This document shows, piece after piece, positions 53,914 through 63,600 of a DNA stretch of 64,000 nt. Where the stretch lies: assembly GCF_024713945.1 (NCBI RefSeq), contig NC_134679.1, positions 3,973,001-4,037,000 of the forward strand, in the 5' to 3' direction. The translations under genes were made by a program, and so were the position numbers. The notes under the pieces were generated by a model that saw only the letters and a program-made list of their open reading frames with translations, had not been told where the DNA came from and did not search any database. Numbering within the stretch: position 1 is the first letter of the stretch; the number at the start of each line of letters is the position of its first letter. The stretch is from Dermatophagoides farinae. Taxonomy: Eukaryota; Arthropoda; Arachnida; Sarcoptiformes; Pyroglyphidae.

Positions 53914-56900
53914 GGTTGTTGGAATGCTGCTGTTACTGGTAATGAGGATGCAGACATTTTATTTGAAATGTTAATGATATGATGATTTCTAGAATTCGAT
54001 GATGATGATGATGATGATCGAGCACCATTATTAGAATGAATTCTGTGTAAATGTGCTGATAAAGTTGACCAAGATGGAATTGCTGTTTCTGATTGATTCT
54101 GTTGTTGTTGTTGTTGTTGATAATTTTGTCTTAGCCATATTGATTGACGCATTTGATACATAAGAATTCTTGGCTCTTGTGGTACAACAATACCATCAAT
54201 AATTGGACCAAATCCAGTCAAATGATCAGGCACTTGATAATTGACCGATTGTAATTGATCAATCGTTCGTGTTCGAAGACAATCAATGATTAGTGAAGTT
54301 TTCTATGAAATTTAATTAATAATTTAAAATTAAATTTTTCTTACGCAATCGGATATTGAAAATATATGAATATACCTTGATTGGACAATTTAATTGATTT
54401 CCAATTTGTTCTGCATATACATTAGCATCACGAGCTATGGCCCATGGCGATAATGCTGAACCACTCATAAGAATTACACGATTGAATAGACCTTTAGCCA
54501 TTGGTGATAACATTAATAGATGTGCACATGCAGCCCCATAACCATGGCCAACAATCGTTATGTTATTGGATGCACCACCAAAGTGTTCAATATTTTCCTG
54601 TATCCAATGTAATGCTGCTACTTGATCCATTAAGCCATAATTTCCACGCATAGTTCCATCGATGTTTGCCGGCAAAAATCCTTGAAATGAACAAAACCAA
54701 AAAAAAATATGGCAAACAAACCAAGAAATGAAAGGCAAATTAAATGGACGATCATTGAAAATTACAACAAGAGAATAACCAGCAAAGCAAAGAACACAAA
54801 AAAAAATTTAATTCAATAACAAAACACAACTGATCATATATATTACAAAGAATCAGAATCATCATAGTTTTGTTTTGTAAAAAAAAGTGATAACTTGAAA
54901 TAAATTATTCTCGAATCGGCAATTTTTTTTCTTTCTATATTTTCTAACAAGAGAAATTTTGACGACAACGATTGAAATGCATTCATTCGAGTAAAAGTTC
55001 TCCCACATTTTTGTTGATGTCATACACACAAACACTAGATATATATCGCATTGGGACTACATATCACTGTGGCCAACATTTTTATCTCAGTGATGGACGC
55101 AATAATTTTTATTTTTTTTTCTAAGTTTCTATAGATTCAAGTGTTTGTTTGTATTCGTTTTTTCCCTATTTTTCAGTCCTATACTTCAATGTGACAATGA
55201 ATCCTATGGGTAAAATACACATTATTTACACAGTATATATGCCATATTATGATAAGTCAGAATGTGTCCATGTGCGGTTTTTATGCTGGACTCTCTAGAT
55301 GTTATTGTTATATGATGGTGAATGGTTTTTTTTAATGCGTTCTAAACTAAAATCGATTTCAACCAACCAAAAAAAACATTGTGATCATAGATTATTAGTA
55401 TGACATAATATTGTTTCTGAGCCGGCTACATTGTTTTTGTTTGTCATATATGTTCATGACATTTGACATATGGCTGCAACTAATCGGATATAGTTTAAGT
55501 GGGAGAAAAGAACAAATTTTGTTTTGTTTTTTTTTTTTCGCTATCACCTGCTTGTTTTTACTTACTATCGTTCATTCACACGCTTTTACCATTTGAAAAA
55601 AAAATTTCTTATCACATAAATAAACCACCACACATTAAATAATTTTTAAGGGGAAAATTCATCATAACAACTAAATGGGAAAATGCCACCATATTCTTTC
55701 ATAAGAATAAATTCTAGCCATTCATACAAAACATGAAACATTTTAAGAACAATGTCATTATTTCATGGATTCTGGTATTTCCGCTGAAAGATTTATGTCC
55801 ATCATCATTTTCCATCACACAAACTCTTTTATGTTCTCGTTCTTATATGGGATAAAATCAAACGGCGAAATGATTGCCTGTTTTATAGCTTCAGATCGTT
55901 TATTATTTGACCACAGCGATCAATGGTTTTTCTTTTCTTTTTTTTTGTTTTGATTTTTATGACTTTTTTCTTTTTTTTTTTGTTACAAATTTGATTGAAA
56001 ATCGATAAATAAAATTGTGCAAGAAAAATATCAACATACCTAAAATTCCAAGACGAAAATTTAATGTAACAACAACCGTTTGTCCATAGCTAGCCAATAT
56101 TGATCCATCATATAATGATCCAGGATTCCATTCATATGATTCACCAGTTAGAAATACAATTACAGGAAATTTTTTTGATGACGATGATGATGATGATGTT
56201 TGCCGACGTTGTTTTCGTATTTGACCATTATCATAATCATTATCAGGATGTATAGATTCACGATTGTTTAGATGTATATTATTATTTACATCATCTTCAT
56301 CAGTAAACCTAGTTGAATCTAGATTCTCTTCGGTTATTTTAACTCCATCATCATCAACATCATCATCATCATCATTCATATCATCATTATCACCGTCATT
56401 GGATTCATTATCATCGTCATCAACATCATCATCATTTTCATTCAAAATTGTTTCCGTATCTGGATCATCATCGTTGTTGTTGTTCCCGAACGACAATGAC
56501 GAATCGGCCTGATGTTCAAGCTTCTTATTTTTTTGGTGTTGCTGGTGATAATGATAGTAATGATGATAGTTATCGTTGTCTTGGCCGTCATCATTGTCAT
56601 TAACTATGGAGAAAAAAAGAGTGAGAGTGAGAAAAAAAAACGAAAATAGAATAGAAAATTATAAGTTTTAAATTAAATTAAATTTCTACTTATTTCCAGC
56701 TTATTTTGTCCTTTTTTTTCTCACTTCACTTCAATGATAGAAAAAAAAGAATTTTCAAACTGTAAATGTTGATTGTGAAAAAAAATATATAAAAAAATAG
56801 AAACTTTCAATGATAAATGGATTCTAAATTATTGTTATTGTCAGCAGTCGCTCTCGTTAACGATGACGATGATGATGACGATGATAATGATGATGATAAT

Positions 56901-58961
56901 CAATGGTGTATCGATAATAGCCAAATTTCTACAAACTCCAATTCAATAAAGCAAAGTATAATAATAACCTAGCATTATTGACAAAACTTGAAACAAAAAA
57001 AATAATCATAAAATAAGGAATACGCTACAAAAGTATATATATGGTAAATCCACATAGAGGTTGGTTTATGAAGAATGAATTTTTGAATTTGTCACTTCAT
57101 TTTTAATGATAGCTATTGAGAGCTAGAGAGAATAAAGCTTGTGAGAATGAGTGAAAAAAAAATTTGTCAATTTTTTTCAAATCGCAATTCATTTGAATTA
57201 ATAAGAATTATTATTGTCAAAAACAATTTTGCCGATCATCATAATCACTTTTTTCTGTTCATATATGTTGTATATATTTAGTCAACCATATATGGATTTA
57301 ACAATGATATAATAATGATTTATTATTGGTAGCGGTTGTATAATGTAATGATATATACCACTGTAATGTTATTGAACAAATTTTTTTCACATGACATTAC
57401 AAAAACAACTATGAACTCAAACCAATTCTATAACAGATTCAAGTATTTTTTTTATTTGGGAAGAAAAATGCTAGATCAAAGATCAATCAAAGATCGATTA
57501 TTGAATTTTATCATAACCATTAAATGTGTGGTCGAATAATTCGAATAATCAACAAGAATCAGATAAACATGTTTAGTTTTGTGTATGTGTGTGTGTGTAT
57601 ATGAAAGGAACATGACATTCGTTGATGTTATACGTTTCAATATGAAAACATACAGACAAAATATACTTATTTTTCACATAGTGAAAATTGAAAATGAAAT
57701 AGAAAAAAAATACATGAATGTATGAATAAACGATGATCACACACACACACACACATGGACTAAGTGGTCTTGATGATGTTGATAACGATTCCTATTGATT
57801 CTGATCCTAAGTCATCATCTTCATCAACATAGAAAGAAAGAATAGAATTCAATCGATGAGAGAAAGAGAAAAAGGGAGACATCTCACTTTCAATTAAATG
57901 GAATACAAACACACACACACACATTTAGGAAGAAAATCGACCCAAACACAGAATTTGTATTTAGAAAAAAAAATATTCCATACAGTAAATCAATTCGCAA
58001 TTGGATATATATGGATCTCAAACAACAATAAGTTTTATCCATCATCATTCACGAAGAATCATAAGAAGAAAATTTCTTTTTTTTCTTTTTATTCTGGTTT
58101 TCGGATCTTCGGGCCTTTTTTTTCGTTAACCAATAGGACTCAATGTCATTCTGTCGTTGATGATCATGCCAAACGCACACAAACATAAGCGCCAACCATT
58201 GAAATACACTATAATCCTCATTTGTTTTAATAATTGCACAATAGAAAAAAAAGTGAAAACATTTACTATTATCATAAGCAACAGTCTTGAGCGAATAGAA
58301 AGAAAGAAATAAAAAAAAAATTGTCGATCCAAAAAAAAAACCATCCATTGCCTTTCGGGAAAAGATCATCACCATTATATCAGACCAATGTGCTAAATGT
58401 TTGAATCGATTTTGTCATTCATTTTTCAATTCTGGCCAGTATATTCATATTATGGATCGAAATGTTGCATGCAACCAAGTTTCAAGCCATAATGTAATGT
58501 TTTTTCTACTTTACAAAATTATTCGCTTACTGGTTGCTGTTACTATCAGTAATAGAATATAACATAGCTAAGTTGTATTCTCATTTGACATCATTTTTGG
58601 CGGCCTACCGTATGTTGTCCTAATAATCTGACATTTTTTTCTTGACATTTTTTTTCTGAAGATTTTTTTTTTTTTTGATGTCAATTTTTTCTGTTTTACT
58701 AACTAGATAGTAAACTAGAAACGAGAGAAAAAAATTATCAGAATTGTAAATATGAAACGAGGTAACAAAGCGTGAAATACAACCAGAAAAAAAACAGAAA
58801 AGAAATACGTGATAATAACATAACTGTATGCGACCTTTGCGTGCAAGGAAGATTCTTTTATGCAAAAAAAACGGATCAATTCTTGTGTATACACATTGTG
58901 TATTCAAATTGAAGTTATTTTCATGATTATAATGATTATATTTTCGAACCTAATCGTATGA

Positions 58962-59005
<44 letters not shown>

Positions 59006-60601
59006 TTCGTAGAAGAAAAAAAAATTTCATATCCAAATAAAGCCGATAAGAATAAATCTGGAGCCAAAAAAAAACGTTACAAACTTTACGAGTCCTGATT
59101 AATCAATTAATTGGAGTGACGCTAAAAAGACGTGAAGCAAGAAAAAAAAGCCGAAAACCATTTTTTCATTAATTTTCAGCTCCTTTTTTTCCATAACAAA
59201 CACATGATAATCATCATCATCAAAAAATATATATAATAGGCTTGTTGTGGTTGGGGCATATTAGTTATTTTCTGTTCTCTACTTGAACAAATATCGTTTA
59301 TGATTATCATAATAATGATGATGATGATGATCGAAGATCAAAAAAATTGATTCAATGATTCCATTAGTTTAGATATATCGGTATTATTATACTGTGAATA
59401 TTCACTAATATTTTTTGTTGCCAATGTCGGGCGTTTGTTACTCTTGTTTTCTGAATGATTAATTATTTTTTTCTTTGTCACTAAATTTGTAAATTATTTT
59501 CTTTTTTGATAACATAAAGTATTTCCGGACGAATAGTGAATCAACAAAATTCTCTCTCAAAATAAAAAAAAAAGATAAATGACTTATTAATTTACCTTGA
59601 CGTTGATTACCATCATCGGCAACAATAATTGAATCAGTTTTTTTCACTGAAGATTTTTTTATTTCTGGCCATTCAGATCCTAGATCCGGTGTATAAATAT
59701 TAAGATAAAGACAATCTTCACTTTGATTCAACATTCTTGGAACGATTCGCCTTAACCATTCGAATCGTGCTAATGGCATTAATTTCAACGCTTCAGTTGA
59801 TGTTGTTTGATTTAGTACTAGATCAGCATATGGTATTCGTTGTGGACAAAGTGGTTGTAACTCTGTTGCTAAACGAATACCACGCCAATGTGCAGGTGTT
59901 ACGGGCGGCATAAAACGTAAGGCACCGGTTGGTGGCGATGCATATGGTATGCCTAGATAAGCTTTTACTGGTTGTAATCGTATTGGATGATGATGATGAT
60001 GATGATGATTTTTTGTTGTTTTTGTTGAATTGCTAAACATTTTATCCATTCGTACAAGTAATCCTTGTAATAGACCATATTTAATTTTCACAACTGTTGA
60101 TGATAATTTTCGTTCAAAATCATAATAATCATCATCATCATTATCATCATTGTAATTATTAAATCTTGATTGTGATGTATGGCCATATTGTAATCCATCA
60201 TTATAGAATGATGTTTGTTTTGATGATGTTGATTTATCCGAATCAGACAATATAAATGCATTGGCAAATAATATTGGTGATATCGATGAAGAAGGCATCG
60301 TTGTGGTTAATAAGGCACAAAAAATAAGAAAATTCAAAATAAAAACAATAATGACAATTGAAAATTTTCGATTATATCGATTATTATGATGTTGAAATTT
60401 TAATAATTTAATCAATTTCGATTCTAGAAGGCACAAAAACATTAATTTTTTCACACACATTAAACTGTAAAAACATAAAGTAATAATGTATTGTAGAAAA
60501 TTGAAAAATTTTCCACTTTTATTAATTGTCGTTGTTGATTTGTTTGTTGGTTTGCAGTTGTTGTTGTTGTTGTTGTTGTACATGCTGATTATCATATTCA
60601 T
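40872..60601 (-). CDS. Nlg: Neuroligin, complete nine-exon gene (1884 aa)
   Basis: Coding segments are 60601-59596, 56603-56040, 54680-54376, 54302-53682, 53604-53003, 52085-51715, 46866-46172, 43033-42383 and 41711-40872. All introns are GT-AG and all phases match, so the joined frame stays open for 1884 codons. Neuroligins are type I synaptic adhesion proteins with an inactive esterase fold that binds presynaptic neurexin. Seen here: a hydrophobic N-terminal segment (about 80-99), the YLGIPYASPP start of the esterase fold (215-224), NQSEDCLYLN (292-301), GHGYG in place of the catalytic GxSxG (568-572), GNPN (1033-1036), DHYHSHRLSIWL (1165-1176), one transmembrane helix (about 1411-1437) and a cytoplasmic tail. 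Typical neuroligins have about 800-1300 residues; the excess is His, Ser, Asp, Asn and Gln runs. Start choice is the first ATG of the open frame; downstream Met48 or Met54 are possible. The family call is very secure; orthology to a particular arthropod neuroligin is not. Confidence 0.93.
41712..42382 (-). other. Neuroligin intron 8 (phase 0)
   Basis: The intron is 671 nt, with a GTAAAA donor and TATTTATAG acceptor. A GAAT tetranucleotide repeat (41721-41750) sits just upstream of the acceptor. Nothing else is recognised. Confidence 0.78.
41721..41750. repeat. GAAT tetranucleotide repeat
   Basis: About seven GAAT units inside neuroligin intron 8, starting 9 nt from the exon 9 acceptor. Confidence 0.9.
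42383..43033 (-). CDS. Nlg: Neuroligin exon 8: transmembrane helix and juxtamembrane region
   Basis: Residues 1389-1605, phase 0 on both sides. Residues 1410-1438 (YSTLVYISF to VYLQ) form a single membrane span and keep the family spacing Y-S-T...G...LFLLN. It is followed by MKNGRQRQ, a Gln run and RRRRR, the expected positive-inside stop-transfer signal. The rest is cytoplasmic, with Gly/Asp and Asn-rich parts. If the GATAAG|GTAAAA donor is not used, the frame goes on for 13 codons and stops at 42341, giving an alternative short C-terminus. Confidence 0.9.
43034..46171 (-). other. Neuroligin intron 7 (phase 0)
   Basis: The intron is 3138 nt. The open frame continues upstream of exon 8 to 43156, but without an AG to splice to, so that extension (an eight-to-nine His run and hydrophobic residues) is taken as intronic. 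The 172-codon plus-strand frame at 44693-45211 has no ATG start and is Phe/Leu/Lys/Asn low-complexity. No other gene is seen. Confidence 0.75.
46172..46866 (-). CDS. Nlg: Neuroligin exon 7: last esterase helix and stalk
   Basis: Completes codon 1157 and encodes 1158-1388; phase 1 in, phase 0 out, donor TTG|GTAAGT. The first 26 residues contain RDHYHSHRLSIWLSLIPRLH (1164-1183), the diagnostic end of the neuroligin ectodomain. The remaining 205 residues are a stalk rich in Asn, Asp, Gln and Ser with no recognised domain. The acceptor ATAAATAAAG has no pyrimidine tract, but it is the only nearby AG in the required phase. Confidence 0.88.
46885..46902. repeat. CA repeat (minus sense) upstream of the exon 7 acceptor
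   Basis: TG on the plus strand, CA in the transcript, about 18 nt before exon 7. Confidence 0.88.
49469..49496. repeat. GA microsatellite
   Basis: About fourteen GA units within neuroligin intron 6. Confidence 0.9.
49561..49602. repeat. ATTTT pentanucleotide repeat
   Basis: About eight units with one substitution, within neuroligin intron 6. Confidence 0.88.
51200..51223. repeat. T24 homopolymer
   Basis: The longest uninterrupted homopolymer I noticed; it is poly-A in the transcribed sense of intron 6. Confidence 0.88.
51360..51391. repeat. Perfect 13-bp hairpin in intron 6
   Basis: Arms TTGAGAGAATATA and TATATTCTCTCAA are exact complements around the 6-nt loop GTTTTA, about 325 nt downstream of the exon 6 donor. 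Confidence 0.88.
51672..51692. repeat. CA repeat (minus sense) after the exon 6 donor
   Basis: TG on the plus strand, CA in the transcript, beginning 22 nt into intron 6. Confidence 0.9.
51715..52085 (-). CDS. Nlg: Neuroligin exon 6: end of esterase fold
   Basis: Completes codon 1033 and encodes 1034-1156, with one base of codon 1157 (phase 2 in, phase 1 out). It opens with NPN, joining exon 5 to give the family motif FAxxGNPN, and closes with WPQYDTTKRRYLQFG, which matches the conserved WPxYD...YLxxG ending. In between are Asp7, Asn5, an HH/HQ-rich stretch and Gln7, plus a short non-repetitive ITKTHDQWILFYGYQ segment. Confidence 0.9.
52086..53002 (-). other. Neuroligin intron 5 (phase 2)
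   Basis: The intron is 917 nt, with a consensus GTGAGT donor and CTCATTAG acceptor. It contains a CATA/CATG tetranucleotide patch near 52267-52290 and a GC-rich spot at 52364-52376. No coding exon is seen. Confidence 0.8.
53003..53604 (-). CDS. Nlg: Neuroligin exon 5: distal esterase fold
   Basis: Residues 833-1032 plus two bases of codon 1033; phase 0 in, phase 2 out. Family landmarks are YTDWTK (842-847), NTYFYVFQYQ (914-923), the AAYGDDIAFIFGVP loop (938-951) and INFAIRG at the end. The catalytic-His position of esterases is Tyr940 here, a second lost triad residue. No cysteine lies between 914 and 960, so the third conserved disulfide of vertebrate neuroligins appears absent. A His/Tyr patch and a run of nine Ser lie in the loop before the last helix. 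Confidence 0.92.
53682..54302 (-). CDS. Nlg: Neuroligin exon 4: esterase fold with Gln/Ser insertions
   Basis: Residues 626-832, phase 0 on both sides; the introns on either side are only 73 and 77 nt. Conserved parts are CLRTRTIDQLQ (633-643), FGPIIDGIVVP and LMVGVTRVES near 787-796, where Glu795 aligns with the family's acidic triad position. Between them about 95 residues of Gln (687-693, 753-767) and Ser (720-727, 768-775) runs are inserted. The donor GTATGTGTGTG runs straight into a TG repeat. Confidence 0.92.
54376..54680 (-). CDS. Nlg: Neuroligin exon 3: nucleophile-elbow region, inactive
   Basis: Residues 524-625; phase 1 in, phase 0 out. This is the most conserved exon, continuous with the family pattern LGILGFLPAN, GNYGLMDQVAALHW and FGGASNNITIVG. 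The esterase nucleophile motif reads GHGYG (568-572), so glycine occupies the serine position as in other neuroligins, and hydrolase activity is not expected. MSGSALSPWA (595-604) is the usual following strand and loop. Cys622 should pair with Cys633 in the next exon. Confidence 0.95.
54681..56039 (-). other. Neuroligin intron 2 (phase 1)
   Basis: The intron is about 1.36 kb, with a GTATGT donor and TTCATTTCAAG acceptor. It holds A/T-rich sequence without a recognisable exon or element. Short plus-strand open frames at 55411-55596 and 55765-55953 show no family features. Confidence 0.8.
56040..56603 (-). CDS. Nlg: Neuroligin exon 2: acidic insertion and oxyanion-hole region
   Basis: Acceptor is TCTCCATAG and donor is TTTTAG|GTATGT; phase 1 on both sides. 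It completes codon 336, encodes residues 337-523 and begins codon 524. The first 144 residues are not family-like: a His/Tyr/Gln stretch (348-359), a long Asp/Asn-rich region (about 376-461) containing runs of Asp, then a basic RKQRR (465-469) and seven Ser. Conserved sequence resumes at KFPVIVFLTGESYEW (479-493) and runs to LNFRLGIL. GESY replaces the GGSY oxyanion-hole motif of most relatives. Confidence 0.92.
56604..59595 (-). other. Neuroligin intron 1 (phase 1)
   Basis: The intron is about 3.0 kb and has GT-AG ends. It is mostly A/T homopolymer runs and simple repeats, including the longest CT run of the window at 58965-59003. Short open frames here, for example at 58049-58375, are low-complexity and look non-coding. 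I see no exon, although an alternative cassette exon would be hard to exclude, because vertebrate neuroligins splice alternatively at this site. Confidence 0.8.
58965..59003. repeat. CT microsatellite
   Basis: About nineteen CT units, the longest dinucleotide run of the window, in neuroligin intron 1; GA in the transcript. Confidence 0.92.
59596..60601 (-). CDS. Nlg: Neuroligin exon 1: N-terminus and start of esterase fold
   Basis: Codes for residues 1-335 plus the first base of codon 336, and ends at an AAG|GTAAAT donor (phase 1). The first 80 residues are Asn-rich with mixed hydrophobic stretches. Residues 80-99 form a strong hydrophobic segment, probably the signal sequence, which leaves an unusually long leader if translation starts at Met1. 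An Asp/Asn/Tyr patch (147-161) and a run of seven His (199-205) precede the esterase fold at Tyr215. Cys252 and Cys297 correspond to the first conserved neuroligin disulfide. The distal half is highly similar to the exon at 2331-3114. Confidence 0.92.
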
Positions 60602-63600
60602 AAATCATGGTCGTAATTATGAATATTATCAATGACCACGAAATAACTTGTTCATTTATTAATGAAATGTTTGACAACATTTTATATTCTTAATATATTT
60701 TTTTGTTAATCATAATCGGAAACTAGATAATTGGTCATCATCATCATAATCATCAAAATGAGAAATTAAACTTTTTTGTTTCATCTTTATTTGATTTCCT
60801 GGATTATTCACAAACACAAGAAACGGAAAACAAAAACTTTTATCGATTGTCAATCATTCAAATTGTGAATATGGATGAAAACAAAACAAAAAAAAAACAT
60901 CACAACACATAAACTTCATTTGAATCAATGAAACATTAAAGATAGAAGGAAAAAAAAGAAAGTTTGTTTTTCGTATATTATTGAAGATGAAAGAAAATTC
61001 GAGGAAATTCAATAAATATTTATTGACATGATGATAGTGATTTCAGTTTTTTTTTGTTGCAGTCTACAATAATCACAATTATCAATTCAAACATGATGAA
61101 TGCGGCTGTCTATATGACTGCTATATTTTTTTTTTGTTCATAAATCGATTCTTGATTGAATCGCACACACACACACACACACAAACATTTAAATAAGAAA
61201 AAAAGTTAGGAATATGATTTTCCGTTCCCGTAAAAGTGAAAAATGACAATCAACGAATTATGCACCCAAAATGTTTTCCAACATTAATAATAAAAACACA
61301 AAGATGTTTAACGGAAAGAGAGTAAAAAGTTGGATTATGTTCAAAAGAATTTAACAAAAAGAATTGATGATGATGATCATAGAATGAATATTTGCCGATT
61401 GAAATTTTTTTTTTCATTCATTATTGGCTGACCAGAGTTGATTTTTTTTTTTTTTGGTGAAATTTTCAATTTTTTTCGCGCCTGAATCCGTTTCACGGCT
61501 AAATTATAACTGAATTGTTTTTTTTCTATTTGGCAAACAAGAAACTTGTGAACAGGAAAAAAATCCGAATCGCAAATGCGTGCACAAGTTCAACCCAACA
61601 ATATACAACACTTGTAATAGTTATATCTTGACAGTAATGGTAGTGTATTCTTGATTCGTGTGGTAGTGGTATTAATTGTTTATAATAAAGTTTCAAAATT
61701 GTTTTGCAAATATTCTTGGAACACACTAACAAAATCCGACGATGATCAAGGCTATCGGTAATGTTGAGCCGGGCCTTTTTACCATATATATTCAATCATT
61801 TGGCATTTGTGGTCGTAGCCGATGATGATGATGATGATGATGATGTTGATGATGGCGGCGACCATGTCAACCAATTTTCGACGTCATAATCTCGATGCCA
61901 TTTTCGTTGACGATGATCGTTCATCATTCTTATTCTTATCTTGTATCATTTTTTTTCTCTTGGTCATCATTTGCATCCCAACAGCCACACATAAATATAT
62001 CCATTATTATCAAAATGAAAACAGAATAAAAACACAAGTATAGCAAAAAAAAAAAATATACAAGTGAGAACCATACACCATACTTGTTTTTCTATTTTCC
62101 GAATCATTCGTCATCTGGATTTTTTTCTTTCTCTCTCTTGAGCTTGGAATCTTTGTTTCTATCATTTTTCTTACTCGAAAACGATCCATGTTATGTAATA
62201 TATGTAATATGACCACGTGTATAATGTATGCCATTGATGATGATGATGATGATTATCAGCCATAAAAATTTTCTTAACAATTGTTATTGATTATTATCAT
62301 GATAATGGTCATCATCATTATTATTAGGTTCACATTTCAATCTTTAGTGATCTTGATTGACCATCATAAGTCCATTTACATAAATTGGGTTTTTTTCTTG
62401 TTTGCAATATGACATCATAACAAAACATTCCATGAATTCCATCATTGATTTATATGCATAGAATTGCCTAGTTGACAGGCACTTGACATTTTTTTTTTCT
62501 CTCTAGTTTACTTGAAATCACTGTATTTTTTTTCTAATGGACTGTTGAATAGAAATTCAAATCAAGCCCGATGAGATCTGATGACCAGAGATTCCAAAAA
62601 GAGATATGCTAAAGTATTGTATGTATGTGTCAGGGTTATAATTGAAATAATTTCTCGCCTACTATACTCAATTTCTTTTCAACATTATCATCTTGTTTGC
62701 ATCTTTGAGCTTAATATTGGTAGGCCATAGATAATAGTTTTATTTCTAATTATATGTATACACAAAGTATTTACACCAGAAAAAATAACGTCTTTATCAA
62801 ATTCCAATGAGAATTTTGAAGCCCATCATGGCTCGTTGATTTGCTTTTTTGAATGAATAGACTTGTCCTTGCTGATCCTTTTTATTCGTTTATTTAATTT
62901 TTTTCTCTCTCCCCATATTAGGTTCCTTCAAAGAATCATACAGATACTGTAAAAGACCATTTTTTTTAACTTTTTGACTTGCCATTTCAGCATGAATGAA
63001 TTGAATAATTCGACACAAGCATCAGTGTTATGGGCAGCACAAACAAACCTGACATTCAATTTTATTCCTTCCTTAAAGCTGTACATGAACTGATTGATTG
63101 AATAGAAAAAATTCAATGAAGAATAAGATCAAAACGACAATACACAAACACACACTCATATACATAGATCATGAAGTAAAGATTCCTTTTTTTGAAGAGG
63201 TCTTATTATGTCCCTACGAAGTTCCATGTTTGATCCATTTCACTTACTTTTGGTTGTCTTTTTCTTCTTTGTCATTTATATCTCCTGGGAAAACGGACAA
63301 TTTTTGTTGTTGTTGTTTTTGTTGTTGTCATTGTTGTTATACTAGCCATTGTTAATGTTGAATTCATGTTTCGTTAGGAAAAACCGATCCATCGTTTTTT
63401 TCAGAAATGATCTGATAGATAAATATGTGTGTGTGTGTGTGTGTGTGTGTTGAATGAAATCAATGGTCAATTGTCAAATGAGTAATCTAGGTCCTCAATT
63501 GTATGTTTATGGCTAAAAAGAAAATATTCACAATGTCTAGTGTGTGTGTGTGTGTGTGTGTGTGCCGATGAAAAAATCATGGAATTGGAATTTTTATGAC

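Noticed and set aside
53786-53974. Plus-strand frame with a long Val run
   Set aside because: It is the antisense shadow of the Gln run in neuroligin exon 4.
56264-56512. Plus-strand Ser-rich frame
   Set aside because: It is the antisense of the GAT-encoded acidic tract in exon 2.
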